From: an uncultured Pseudoxanthomonas sp.
GTDB taxonomy: Bacteria > Pseudomonadota > Gammaproteobacteria > Xanthomonadales > Xanthomonadaceae
Length of the DNA stretch: 23,325 bases
Direction of reading: 5' to 3'
Assembly (NCBI GenBank): GCA_946479745.1
Contig: CAMLGZ010000035.1
Span: forward strand, 1 to 23,325
Shown here: positions 14,713 through 22,068 of the stretch, in pieces
How the letters are laid out: each line of letters opens with the position of its first letter
How positions within the stretch are numbered: the stretch's first letter is position 1
The notes under the pieces: generated by a model
The model's database searches: none
What the model was told of the DNA's origin: nothing
What the model saw: only the letters and a program-made list of their open reading frames with translations
Position numbers and translations under genes: made by a program

Positions 14713-15506
14713 GTTCTCAGGTGACCGCCGATCTGCAGGAAGCGGTGATCGTGATCGCGCGTGAAGCGGCCGCGGCGATCATGCAGGTCTATGCGAACGC
14801 GTTCGAGGTCGAAAGCAAACCCGACGCCAGCCCGCTGACTGCCGCCGACATGGCGGCCCACCACGCCATCGTCGATGGCCTGCAACGGCTGACTCCCGAC
14901 TGGCCGATCCTGTCCGAGGAAGCGGCGGATATTCCGTGGGAAACGCGCCGGCACTGGACGCGCTACTGGTTGGTGGATCCATTGGACGGCACCCGCGAAT
15001 TCGTCAAACGCAACGGCGAATTCACCGTGAACATCGCGTTGATCGATGGCGGCGTGGCGGTATTCGGGGTGGTGCTGGCTCCCGTCGATGGCGCCTTGTG
15101 GCACGGCGTGCTCGGCCAGCAGGCCTATCGGCGCGACGGCGAAGTGGACGTGGAGCTGCGCACACGTGCGCCGGCGACCGGCACGCTGCGGGTCGCCGCC
15201 AGCCGTTCGCATCGCGATCCGCGTACCGATGCGCTGTTGGCCCGCATCGGCGATACCGAAACACTGGGGCTGGGTTCTTCGCTCAAGTTCTGCCGCATCG
15301 CCGAGGGCAGCCTGGATGTGTATCCGCGTTTCGGCCCGACCTCTGAGTGGGATACGGCCGCGGCGCAATGCGTGCTGGAAGCGGCGGGGGGCGCGGTGAT
15401 AGCGCCGGACGGCAGGGCGTTCCGCTACAACCAGCGTCCTACCTTGCTCAATGGCGATTTTCTGGCGCTGGGCGATCCGGAGCTGCCGTGGAAGTCTTGG
15501 CTTTAA
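14709..15506 (+). CDS. cysQ: 3'(2'),5'-bisphosphate nucleotidase CysQ
   Basis: This 265-residue member of the inositol monophosphatase superfamily removes the 3' phosphate from PAP, the by-product of sulfate assimilation, giving AMP. Metal-binding motifs are visible: LSEEAA (Glu70/71), the signature WLVDPLDGTREF with Asp90 and Asp93, and the C-terminal WDTAAAQCVLEAAGG (Asp about 215). Length fits CysQ (about 246-270). The ATG at 14709 overlaps the nudE stop and follows GAGGAA, so translation is probably coupled. A longer reading frame from 14691 is less likely. A repeat-rich, gene-free stretch follows. Confidence 0.93.
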   Translation: MSSQVTADLQEAVIVIAREAAAAIMQVYANAFEVESKPDASPLTAADMAAHHAIVDGLQRLTPDWPILSEEAADIPWETRRHWTRYWLVDPLDGTREFVKRNGEFTVNIALIDGGVAVFGVVLAPVDGALWHGVLGQQAYRRDGEVDVELRTRAPATGTLRVAASRSHRDPRTDALLARIGDTETLGLGSSLKFCRIAEGSLDVYPRFGPTSEWDTAAAQCVLEAAGGAVIAPDGRAFRYNQRPTLLNGDFLALGDPELPWKSWL

Positions 15507-15524
15507 GTGCTCCTACTTCCGCCA

Positions 15525-15605
15525 TCCCCGCGAAGGCGGGGACCCAGCAACTTTCGCCCTGAGCAAAAAGAACAATGATGACGTCATCCCAGCGCAAGCT
15601 GGGAT
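15525..15605. repeat. Two short palindromic repeats after cysQ
   Basis: The first is TCCCCGC (15525-15531), GAAG loop, GCGGGGA (15536-15542). The second is ATCCCAGC (15586-15593), GCAA loop, GCTGGGAT (15598-15605). Both are perfect and both resemble the common 'ATCCC..GC-loop-GC..GGGAT' dispersed repeats of proteobacteria. The first starts 19 bp after the cysQ stop and could end or stabilise the nudE-cysQ transcript. Confidence 0.7.
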
Positions 15606-15633
15606 CCATCTTGGCCTTGATTCTGCTTCTGCC

Positions 15634-15662
15634 TCCTCCCTTGCGCGCAGCGCAGGGGAGGA
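15634..15662. repeat. Perfect-stem palindrome in the cysQ-mazG gap
   Basis: The arms at 15634-15646 and 15650-15662 pair over 13 bp with one G-T pair and a 3-base loop. A GCTCTT hexamer then appears three times at 15675-15693, two copies in direct tandem. No gene is present. This belongs to a run of separate palindrome types packed between 15525 and 15910. Confidence 0.65.
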
Positions 15663-15713
15663 TTGAGGAGGGGTGCTCTTGCTCTTAGCTCTTAATTCAA
15701 AGTCCAAAGCGTT

Positions 15714-15910
15714 TCGCGCGTTGCGCGAGTCACTTTTCTTTGAACGGCAAAGAAAAGTAACCAAAAGAAAGCCGCCCTAACGTCGCGCCCAACGATGAGG
15801 CCGTTGGGTCCGCAAGCGGGGCAGGAATTTTTGGAAGCAGCATCCTGCTGCTCCAAAAACGGCGCACATCCCTGTGCGCCGCCCCTGCGGGGTTTGCCTG
15901 CCCCGCTTGC
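15714..15910. other. Multi-stem structured element of unknown function upstream of mazG
   Basis: Nearly every base lies in or next to a perfect helix. In order: TCGCGC/GCGCGA (15714-15728); ACTTTTCTTTG/CAAAGAAAAGT (11 bp, 15732-15758); CCCAACG/CGTTGGG (15788-15808). Then a 14-bp closing helix GCAAGCGGGGCAGG (15812-15825) pairs with CCTGCCCCGCTTGC (15897-15910). It encloses TTTTTGG-A-AGCAGCA/TGCTGCT-CCAAAAA (15828-15859), GGCGCACA/TGTGCGCC (15861-15880) and CCCC/GGGG (15882-15892). The two main enclosed hairpins share a CATCC(C)TG apex. The CAAAGAAAAGTAACCAAAAG segment is one I recall as a dispersed motif in xanthomonads and other proteobacteria. It may be a structured RNA or a non-autonomous mobile repeat. 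Confidence 0.6.
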
Positions 15911-15939
15911 CGCGACTCACGGGGTTCTAGAGCAAGGGC

Positions 15940-15964
15940 TTGGTACTTCGAGACTCCTTATACT
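15940..15964 (+). promoter_or_regulatory. Weak promoter-like sequence before mazG
   Basis: TATACT at 15959-15964 is a good -10 match, about 60 bp before the mazG start. The only nearby -35-like hexamer, TTGGTA at 15940, is spaced too closely (13 bp). This is a low-confidence suggestion that mazG has its own promoter downstream of the structured element. Confidence 0.2.
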
Positions 15965-16023
15965 TCAGCTAAGGGGTCCATTAAAGGCCCAGGTAATCTC
16001 CTTCCACATTCGAGAACCGCCTC

Positions 16024-16842
16024 TTGAGCGCCATCCCCGACATCAACGACCTCCTCACCATCATGGCCCGCCTGCGCGACCGCGAAAACGGCTGTCCCTG
16101 GGACGTCGAGCAGGATTTCGCCAGCATCGCGCCCTACACCATCGAAGAAGCCTACGAAGTCGCCGATGCCATCGACCGCAACGACATGGGCGACCTGAAG
16201 GACGAACTGGGCGATCTGTTGCTGCAGGTGGTGTTCCATGCGCAGATGGCGCGGGAGCAGGGCGCGTTCGATTTCGGCGACGTGGTCGCGGCGATCTGCG
16301 ACAAGATGACGCGGCGGCATCCGCACGTCTTTGCGGACGCCAGCGTCGCGGACGCCGAAGCGCAGACCCGCGAATGGGAAGCGCAGAAACGCCGCGAACG
16401 CGAGGCGGCGGGCGATGCGGACGCTTCGGCGCTCGCGGGAATAGCGCGCGGCATGCCGGAATGGCAGCGCGCGGCCAAGTTGCAGTCGCGCGCGGCGCAC
16501 ACGGGTTTCGACTGGCCCGGCCCGGATCCGGTGATCGCCAAACTGCACGAGGAAATAGAGGAAGTACGCGCGGAATTCGCACGCGGCGATGTAGAGGCCA
16601 ATCGCGAACGACTGCAGGACGAGATAGGCGACGTGCTGTTCGTCTGCACCAATCTCGCGCGGCATGCCAAAGTCGATGCCGGCGCTGCGTTGCGCCAGGC
16701 CAACCTCAAATTCGAGCGGCGCTTCCGTGCCATGGAGGCGCTGGCCGAAAGCGACGGCGTCGCGCTGTCGGCGTTGTCGTTGGAACGCCAGGAGGAATAC
16801 TGGACGCGCGTGAAGCGGCTCGAACGAGGACAGGAGCCCTAG
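16024..16842 (+). CDS. mazG: MazG, nucleoside triphosphate pyrophosphohydrolase
   Basis: This 272-residue two-domain all-alpha NTP pyrophosphohydrolase hydrolyses NTPs to NMP and pyrophosphate, and in E. coli modulates ppGpp. The N-terminal domain has LLTIMARLRDRENGCPWD, PYTIEEAYEVADAI (41-50) and DELGDLLLQVVFHAQMA. RRHPHVF follows, then the second domain with EEIEEVRAEF and DEIGDVLFVCTNLARH. The metal-binding EExxE/ExxD pattern is present in both halves. Conservation begins near residue 5, but the only usable start upstream is TTG at 16024. The next ATG, at 16063, would delete conserved residues, and a stop at 15994 blocks longer forms. The ribosome binding site is poor, so expression may be low. 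Confidence 0.93.
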   Translation: MSAIPDINDLLTIMARLRDRENGCPWDVEQDFASIAPYTIEEAYEVADAIDRNDMGDLKDELGDLLLQVVFHAQMAREQGAFDFGDVVAAICDKMTRRHPHVFADASVADAEAQTREWEAQKRREREAAGDADASALAGIARGMPEWQRAAKLQSRAAHTGFDWPGPDPVIAKLHEEIEEVRAEFARGDVEANRERLQDEIGDVLFVCTNLARHAKVDAGAALRQANLKFERRFRAMEALAESDGVALSALSLERQEEYWTRVKRLERGQEP

Positions 16843-16910
16843 GGCGTTGTGCCTTGGCGGCCGCGGCGGCATGATGTAGGCATCCGTGCTGCAGACTGCC
16901 AGGACCTCCC

Positions 16911-17213
16911 ATGAGCCGTTTCGCCAGCTTCCGCGAGTTCTATCCGTTCTACCTGGAAGAGCACCGCAACCGCATCTCGCGCCGGCTGCATTTCATCGGC
17001 AGTTGCGGAGTGCTGGCGTTGCTGGCCACTGCCTTGTTTACCGGCAACCCGTGGTGGACGCTGGGGGCGTTGTTCTGCGGTTACGGGTTCGCCTGGGTGG
17101 GGCATTTCTTCTTCGAGAAGAACCGGCCCGCCACCTTCAAGCACCCGTTCTATTCGTTCGCCGGGGACTGGGTGATGTTCAAGGACATACTGGCCGGCAA
17201 GGTCAAGCTGTAG
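16911..17213 (+). CDS. DUF962 / Mpo1-like small membrane protein
   Basis: This 100-residue protein has two hydrophobic segments (about 28-46 and 48-68) and the conserved polar motifs of the DUF962 (YGL010w/Mpo1) family: FYPFYLEEHRNRISRRLHFIG at the N-terminus and VGHFFFEKNRPATFKHP after the second membrane segment. The His residues in these motifs correspond to those proposed to bind iron in yeast Mpo1, a 2-hydroxy fatty acid dioxygenase. Whether the bacterial protein has that activity is not shown here. AGGA lies six bases before the ATG. Its 3' end overlaps the convergent DUF486 gene by 11 bp. Confidence 0.88.
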   Translation: MSRFASFREFYPFYLEEHRNRISRRLHFIGSCGVLALLATALFTGNPWWTLGALFCGYGFAWVGHFFFEKNRPATFKHPFYSFAGDWVMFKDILAGKVKL

Positions 17214-17559
17214 CGGCGGCCGGTTCGTAGAACATCAGGAAGGCCGCGCCCACGATCAGCGCGAACGCCGCGTAGTGGTTCCACTTCAACGGCTGCCCCA
17301 GGTACCAGCTGGAAAATCCTGCGAAAACCACCAGGGTGAGGATCTCCTGGATGGTCTTCAGCTGCACCACCGTGTACACACTGCTGCCCAGCCGATTGGC
17401 CGGCACCATGAGCGTGTATTCAAAAAAGGCGATGCCCCAGCTTGCCAGAATGGCCACGATCAGGGGCGAGCTCTTGTACTTCAGGTGCCCGTACCAGGCG
17501 AAGGTCATGAAGATATTGGAGCCGAGTAACAGCAGTAGGGGCAGGAGGCGGGCGGTCAT
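17203..17559 (-). CDS. DUF486 (DMT-superfamily-like) small membrane protein
   Basis: This 118-residue protein has four hydrophobic helices and matches the DUF486 family layout: FMTFAWYGHLKYK after helix 1, a FFEYTLMVPANRLG loop, TVVQLKTIQEILTLVVF and a final helix ending LMFYEP. The family is distantly related to drug/metabolite transporters of the SMR type, but no substrate is known. I chose the ATG at 17559; a TTG six codons upstream is also open but would add residues outside the family. It converges on, and overlaps by 11 bp, the DUF962 gene. Confidence 0.85.
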   Translation of the reverse strand: MTARLLPLLLLLGSNIFMTFAWYGHLKYKSSPLIVAILASWGIAFFEYTLMVPANRLGSSVYTVVQLKTIQEILTLVVFAGFSSWYLGQPLKWNHYAAFALIVGAAFLMFYEPAAATA

Positions 17560-17649
17560 GGAGGCCTGACGGAGCAATGAGGGATGGCTAGCCTACCGCC
17601 TTGGCCATCACGGACCGACCTTCACATGGCGTCAACTCGCGAGCGGGTA

Positions 17650-17667
17650 GCTTCACAAACCTGAAGC
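17650..17667. promoter_or_regulatory. Inverted repeat upstream of the response regulator gene
   Basis: GCTTCA and TGAAGC flank a 6-base spacer, ending 14 bp before the start codon. CTTCACA also occurs as a direct repeat at 17620-17626 and 17651-17657. OmpR-family regulators often bind tandem half-sites, so this could be an autoregulatory site. It could equally be a small leader hairpin. The ribosome binding site AAGGAGA follows directly. Confidence 0.3.
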
Positions 17668-17681
17668 GATAAGGAGACGGC

Positions 17682-18383
17682 ATGCGTCATACACAGGAAA
17701 CGGCCGGGCTTGTGCTTGTGGTGGAAGACAACCGCAACATTTCGGAGATGATCGGGGAATACCTGGAGGGTCGGGGATTCGAGGTGGATTACGCCACCGA
17801 CGGCCTCGATGGTTACCGGCTTGCGGTCGAAAACAGTTACGACGTGCTGGTGCTGGATCTGATGCTGCCGCGCATGGACGGCATGGAGGTTTGCCGCCGG
17901 CTGCGCAACGAGGCGCGCAAATCCACCCCCGTACTGATGCTGACCGCACGCGACACCCTGGACGACAAGCTGACCGGCCTCGGTTCGGGCGCGGACGACT
18001 ACCTCACCAAGCCTTTCGCCATCCAGGAACTGGAAGCACGTCTGCGCGCGCTGATCCGGCGCGAGCGGCGCCAGGTGGGCGCCGAAGTGCTGAAGGTCGC
18101 GGACCTGGTGCTGGACCCTGTGAGCATGCGGGCTACGCGCGGCGGCTCGGAGTTGATGCTGTCGCCGATCGGTTTACGCCTGCTGACCATCCTGATGCGC
18201 GAATCGCCGCGCGTGGTCACCCGGCAGGAGATAGAACGCGAGATATGGGGCAATGGCCTGCCCGATTCGGATACCTTGCGCAGCCACCTGTACAACCTGC
18301 GTAAAGTGATCGACAAACCCTTCGATAAACCGCTGCTGCATACCGTACAGAGCGCAGGCTATCGTATCGCCGATATTGCCTGA
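17682..18383 (+). CDS. OmpR-family two-component response regulator
   Basis: This 233-residue regulator has an N-terminal receiver domain (about 9-122) with the acidic pocket VVEDN, phospho-acceptor Asp59 in VLVLDLMLPRMDG, the Thr in LMLTARD, and Lys in YLTKPF. A winged-helix DNA-binding domain (about 135-233) follows with LTILMRESPRVVTRQEIE, SDTLRSHLYNLRKVID and the closing VQSAGYRI wing. It is phosphorylated by the kinase encoded 44 bp downstream and probably controls the efflux genes after it. ATG 17682 is preceded by AAGGAGA. I cannot name the system: many xanthomonad OmpR-type pairs look alike. Confidence 0.93.
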   Translation: MRHTQETAGLVLVVEDNRNISEMIGEYLEGRGFEVDYATDGLDGYRLAVENSYDVLVLDLMLPRMDGMEVCRRLRNEARKSTPVLMLTARDTLDDKLTGLGSGADDYLTKPFAIQELEARLRALIRRERRQVGAEVLKVADLVLDPVSMRATRGGSELMLSPIGLRLLTILMRESPRVVTRQEIEREIWGNGLPDSDTLRSHLYNLRKVIDKPFDKPLLHTVQSAGYRIADIA

Positions 18384-18427
18384 CGGCGGCTGCAATCGCA
18401 GCCGGCCGCACATTAACGGGACGAAAA

Positions 18428-19711
18428 ATGCCGCACGGGCTGCCACGCAAAATCCGGATCGCCTTCATCGTGCAGGTAGCGCTGGCCAGTCTGGCGATCG
18501 TGTTGGGGGTTTTCCTGGTTTCGGTGGTGATCAAGCAGAGCCTGATCAACACCGCCCTGCAGGAAGAGGCCGCGCATTTCTGGGATCTCTACGGGGCATC
18601 CGAAACCCAACCGCCGCCCAATACCTACAACATGCGCGGCTACCTGGTGCTGCGCGGGCGCTCCAATCTGCTGCTTCCGGAAAATCTGCGCGCCCTCAAG
18701 CCGGGCTTCCACGAATTGAAGGACGACGACCTGCTGGTGCTGGTCGACGAAAAACCCGCAGGCCGCCTGTACCTGGTGTTCCTGCGTTCGCAGGCCACGC
18801 GTCTGGCGTTCTATTTCGGCACGCTGCCCATCATCCTGACCCTGGTCACCATCTATTTCGTTTCCTGGCTGACCTACCGCGCCTCCAAACGCCTGATTTC
18901 CCCGGTCACCTGGCTGGCCCGGCAGGTCACCCAATGGGACCCGCGCCATCCGGACGTCAGCAAGCTGGCCCCCGACAAGCTGCCACCCGAAGTGCAGGGC
19001 GAGGCCCGCCAGCTGGCATCGGCGCTGCACGGTCTTGCCCATCGCGTATCGGCGCATATCGCGCGCGAGCGCGACTTCACCCGCGATGCCAGCCATGAAC
19101 TGCGCACGCCTCTGACCGTGATCCGGGTGGCCAGCGACATGGCCATGGCCGAAGACTCCACGCCGCGGGTGGCGCGTTCCCTGCAGCGCATACAACGTGC
19201 CGGACGCGACATGGAGGCGGTGATCGACGCCTTCCTGATCCTGGCGCGGGAGAACGAGGTGGAGCCGCAGAGCGAGGATTTCGAATTGGCCGACATCCTG
19301 TTGGACGAAGCCGACAATGCGCGCGCGCTGCTGGTCGGCAAGCATGTGGATCTGGAGGTGACCTGCAACGCCAAACCGCGCCTGCACGCGCCGCCACGGG
19401 TGATGCAGGTGGTGATCAGCAACCTGCTGCGCAATGCGTGCAGCTATACCGACCGGGGACGTATCGACGTGATCCTGGAGCAGGACCGGGTCGTCGTTCG
19501 CGACACGGGCATCGGCATGAGCGGGGATTCGATGGAGCGCGCTTTCGAGCCGTTCTACCGGGCCGATCCCTCGCGTCCGCAGGGGACGGGCCTGGGACTG
19601 TCGATCGTGCGGCGCCTTTGCGACCGCTTCGGCTGGAAGATCGAGTTGGAGAGCACGATGGGCGCCGGCACCACCGCCACTGTCCGCTTTCGCGACTTAA
19701 GCCTGGGGTGA
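18428..19711 (+). CDS. Sensor histidine kinase
   Basis: This 427-residue inner-membrane kinase has a first membrane helix at about 10-33, a periplasmic sensor of about 100 residues, and a second helix at about 132-155. A HAMP-like linker then leads to a HisKA domain with His223 in the H-box DASHELRTPLTVIR. The ATPase domain shows N box NLLRNACSYTDRG (Asn336), DTGIGMS, FEPFYRADPSRPQGTGLGLSIV and a final GAGTTATVRF strand. All kinase motifs are intact. The sensor domain (about 34-130) has no motif I recognise, so the signal is unknown. The gene follows the regulator by 44 bp and precedes an efflux adaptor by 102 bp. Confidence 0.93.
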   Translation: MPHGLPRKIRIAFIVQVALASLAIVLGVFLVSVVIKQSLINTALQEEAAHFWDLYGASETQPPPNTYNMRGYLVLRGRSNLLLPENLRALKPGFHELKDDDLLVLVDEKPAGRLYLVFLRSQATRLAFYFGTLPIILTLVTIYFVSWLTYRASKRLISPVTWLARQVTQWDPRHPDVSKLAPDKLPPEVQGEARQLASALHGLAHRVSAHIARERDFTRDASHELRTPLTVIRVASDMAMAEDSTPRVARSLQRIQRAGRDMEAVIDAFLILARENEVEPQSEDFELADILLDEADNARALLVGKHVDLEVTCNAKPRLHAPPRVMQVVISNLLRNACSYTDRGRIDVILEQDRVVVRDTGIGMSGDSMERAFEPFYRADPSRPQGTGLGLSIVRRLCDRFGWKIELESTMGAGTTATVRFRDLSLG

Positions 19712-19813
19712 ACGCGGCGCGTATCGGGAACTGCGGCCCTGCCTATGCTGTCAACGATGACCGCAGCCGTGCGTTAATTGCCCGAACCCCACTTTTCCAG
19801 GTCCGATCTCCGC

Positions 19814-21355
19814 ATGAGCCAGACGCGACGCAGCGCCCCGAATTCCCGCAAGCTGGCTTCAAGAATCGCGCTCGGCGCAGCGGCGCTGGTTTTGCTCGCG
19901 GCGGGTCTGTGGTACTGGGACAGCCGTAAAAACGAAGCTGCCGAGGGCGCGTACCGGACCACTCCGGTCGAGCGTGGCGACATCCGCGTTGCGATTTCGG
20001 CGACAGGTACCCTGAGCGCCATTTCCACGGTCACCGTGGGCAGCCAGATTTCCGGCCAGGTCACCGACGTGCTGGTCGATTTCAACAGCCAGGTAAAGAA
20101 AGGCGACGTGCTGGCTCGCATCGACCCCAGCACCTACGAAGCGCAGATCGAACAGGGCACGGCGCAGATCGCCAGCGCCGGTGCTTCGCTGGCGCAGGCG
20201 CGGGCGACACTGCGCAATGCCGAGCTGGATTACCAGCGCAAGGCGGACTTGGGCAAGCAGAAGCTGGTCGCCCAGAGCGATGTCGACCTGGCCCGCTCGG
20301 CGCTGGACCAGGCGCGCGCGCAGGTCAATTCCTCGCAGGCGCAGATCCGTCAGCAAACCGCTTCCACCCAGACCACGCGCGTCAACCTGCAACGCACGGT
20401 GATCACCTCGCCAGTGGACGGCGTGGTGCTGACCCGCACCATCGAACCCGGACAGACGGTGGCGGCAAACTTTTCGGCACCGGAACTGTTCACCATCGCC
20501 GAAGACCTGAGCAAGATGAAGATCGAGCTGGCCGTGGACGAATCCGACATCGGCCAGGTCAAGGTAGGGCAGGTGGTTTCCTTCACCGCCGATGCGTTCG
20601 CCGACCGCCAGTTCAAAGGCAAGGTCGAACAGGTGCGGCTGGCGGCCACCACCACGAACAATGTGGTGACCTATCCGGTGGTGGTCACCGTCGACAACAG
20701 CGACGGTACGCTGTTGCCCGGCCTGACCGTCAACGCGGAGATAGAAGTCAGCAAGCGCGACGAGGTGCTGAAGGTTTCCAATGCGGCACTGCGCTACAAG
20801 CCGGCGGCGAACGGCGCCGGTGCGGCCCAACCGCCGGTGCAGGGCCCGCAACGCGTCGGCGGCAGCGGCATCACCGACGATCTGGCGCGCACGGTCGCCG
20901 AGCTCAAGGTCAATCCGCAGCAGCAGGCTGCATTCGACGCGGCAGTGGCGGCGGTCCGCGAACGCCAGGCCGCACGCCAGGCGCAGGTGGCGCAGGGTGG
21001 CGGCAACAGCATGTTCGGCGGCGGCCGCGGCGGTCCGCAAGGCATGGTCGTGGTCGGCAGCGGTAGCGGCGCGGGCGCCATGCAGGCGCAAATGCGCCAG
21101 CGCATGGCCGAGCGCTTCCAGCAGGACTTCGCTGCGTTCCGTGCCGGCCTGGACGACGCGCAGAAGCAGAAGTGGGATGCTGCGCTGGGCGCGCTGCTCA
21201 ACGCCAAGCGCGCCTCGATCTACCGGTTGACCGATGGCAAGCCCGAGACGTTGATGGTGCGGATCGGCGCCAGCGACGGTACCAACACGGAGGTGTCCGG
21301 TGGGGGCCTGAAGGAAGGCGACCAGATCATCACCGGCGAGCGCGCCAAGGAATGA
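19814..21355 (+). CDS. MacA-like periplasmic adaptor (HlyD/RND-type membrane fusion protein)
   Basis: This 513-residue periplasmic adaptor joins an ABC transporter to an outer-membrane channel. One N-terminal membrane anchor lies at about 16-37. The lipoyl half-motif SGQVTDVLVDFNSQVKKGDVL precedes a long coiled-coil hairpin (about 100-195), then the second half SPVDGVVLTRTIEPGQTV, a beta-barrel, and a membrane-proximal domain ending [17 protein letters not shown]. coli MacA is about 371 residues; the excess is an insertion at about 330-465 inside the membrane-proximal domain. The insertion has Ala/Gln-rich helices, a Gly-rich tract, and a helical stretch LDDAQKQKWDAALGALL reminiscent of Spy/CpxP proteins. 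I chose ATG 19814 over an upstream TTG at 19778. The stop overlaps the ATPase start. Confidence 0.9.
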   Translation: MSQTRRSAPNSRKLASRIALGAAALVLLAAGLWYWDSRKNEAAEGAYRTTPVERGDIRVAISATGTLSAISTVTVGSQISGQVTDVLVDFNSQVKKGDVLARIDPSTYEAQIEQGTAQIASAGASLAQARATLRNAELDYQRKADLGKQKLVAQSDVDLARSALDQARAQVNSSQAQIRQQTASTQTTRVNLQRTVITSPVDGVVLTRTIEPGQTVAANFSAPELFTIAEDLSKMKIELAVDESDIGQVKVGQVVSFTADAFADRQFKGKVEQVRLAATTTNNVVTYPVVVTVDNSDGTLLPGLTVNAEIEVSKRDEVLKVSNAALRYKPAANGAGAAQPPVQGPQRVGGSGITDDLARTVAELKVNPQQQAAFDAAVAAVRERQAARQAQVAQGGGNSMFGGGRGGPQGMVVVGSGSGAGAMQAQMRQRMAERFQQDFAAFRAGLDDAQKQKWDAALGALLNAKRASIYRLTDGKPETLMVRIGASDGTNTEVSGGGLKEGDQIITGERAKE

Positions 21356-22068
21356 GCGCGTCATCCTCTGCAAGAGCCGCCGACACACCGGTCATCCTGA
21401 CCCGCGCGCTTTCCAAAATCTATTCCCCCGGCACCGAGGCCGAGGTCGCCGCCCTGCAAGGTGTGGACCTGCGCATCGGCCGTGGCGATTTCGTGGCCAT
21501 CATGGGTCCGTCCGGTTCGGGGAAGTCCACCCTGATGAACCTGATCGGCTGCCTGGATACGCCCACTTCCGGCGTCTACGAATGCGATGGCGTGGATGTG
21601 TCCACCTTGGATGCCGAGGAGTTGGCGATTCTACGGCGCGACAAGATCGGTTTCGTGTTCCAGGGCTTCAACCTGCTGCCGCGGATGAACGCGCTGGAGA
21701 ACGTCGCCATGCCGCTGGGCTATGCGCAGGTGAAGCCGGCAGAGCGCACCAGACGTGCGCAGGAAGCATTGGCGTCGGTGGGTTTGGGCGAACGCTCATC
21801 GCACCGCCCCAGCGAACTCTCAGGCGGCCAGCAGCAGCGGGTCGCTATCGCACGCGCGCTGATCAATCGCCCGCCGATCCTGCTGGCCGACGAACCCACC
21901 GGCGCGCTGGACAGCAAGACCGGCGAGGAGATCCTGGCTCTGTTCAAGCGGCTGCGCGACGACGACCACACGGTGGTGCTGATCACTCACGACTCGGAAG
22001 TGGCTGCGCATGCCGACCGCATCTTCGTGATGCGCGACGGTGAGCTTCATGCGGAGGGCGCCGTATGA
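21352..22068 (+). CDS. ABC transporter ATP-binding protein (MacB/LolD type)
   Basis: This 238-residue ATPase energises the permease encoded next. Walker A is GPSGSGKST (52-60), the Q-loop region is [19 protein letters not shown], the signature is LSGGQQQR (156-163), Walker B is [12 protein letters not shown] (Asp180, Glu181), and the switch His is in [15 protein letters not shown]. Family-specific wording such as [14 protein letters not shown] places it with the MacB/LolD/FtsE group. In E. coli MacB the ATPase and membrane domain are one chain; here they are separate genes. It starts with an ATGA overlap with the adaptor gene and ends with an ATGA overlap with the permease gene, so the three are probably translationally coupled. 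Confidence 0.95.
   Translation: MSASSSARAADTPVILTRALSKIYSPGTEAEVAALQGVDLRIGRGDFVAIMGPSGSGKSTLMNLIGCLDTPTSGVYECDGVDVSTLDAEELAILRRDKIGFVFQGFNLLPRMNALENVAMPLGYAQVKPAERTRRAQEALASVGLGERSSHRPSELSGGQQQRVAIARALINRPPILLADEPTGALDSKTGEEILALFKRLRDDDHTVVLITHDSEVAAHADRIFVMRDGELHAEGAV

Noticed and set aside
15513..15764. Short minus-strand frame (83 codons) in the repeat cluster
   Set aside because: It is made of palindromic repeat sequence (FFLLRAKVAGSPPSRG style), a common false gene call in repeats.
15507..16023. Insertion sequence or degraded transposase in the cysQ-mazG gap
   Set aside because: No transposase motif, no long terminal inverted repeats around a reading frame and no obvious target duplication; only short palindromes are present.
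15795..16874. A 359-codon plus-strand frame running from the structured element through mazG
   Set aside because: The overlap with mazG is in a different frame, the translation is Arg/Gly-rich, and the 5' part lies entirely in palindromic DNA.
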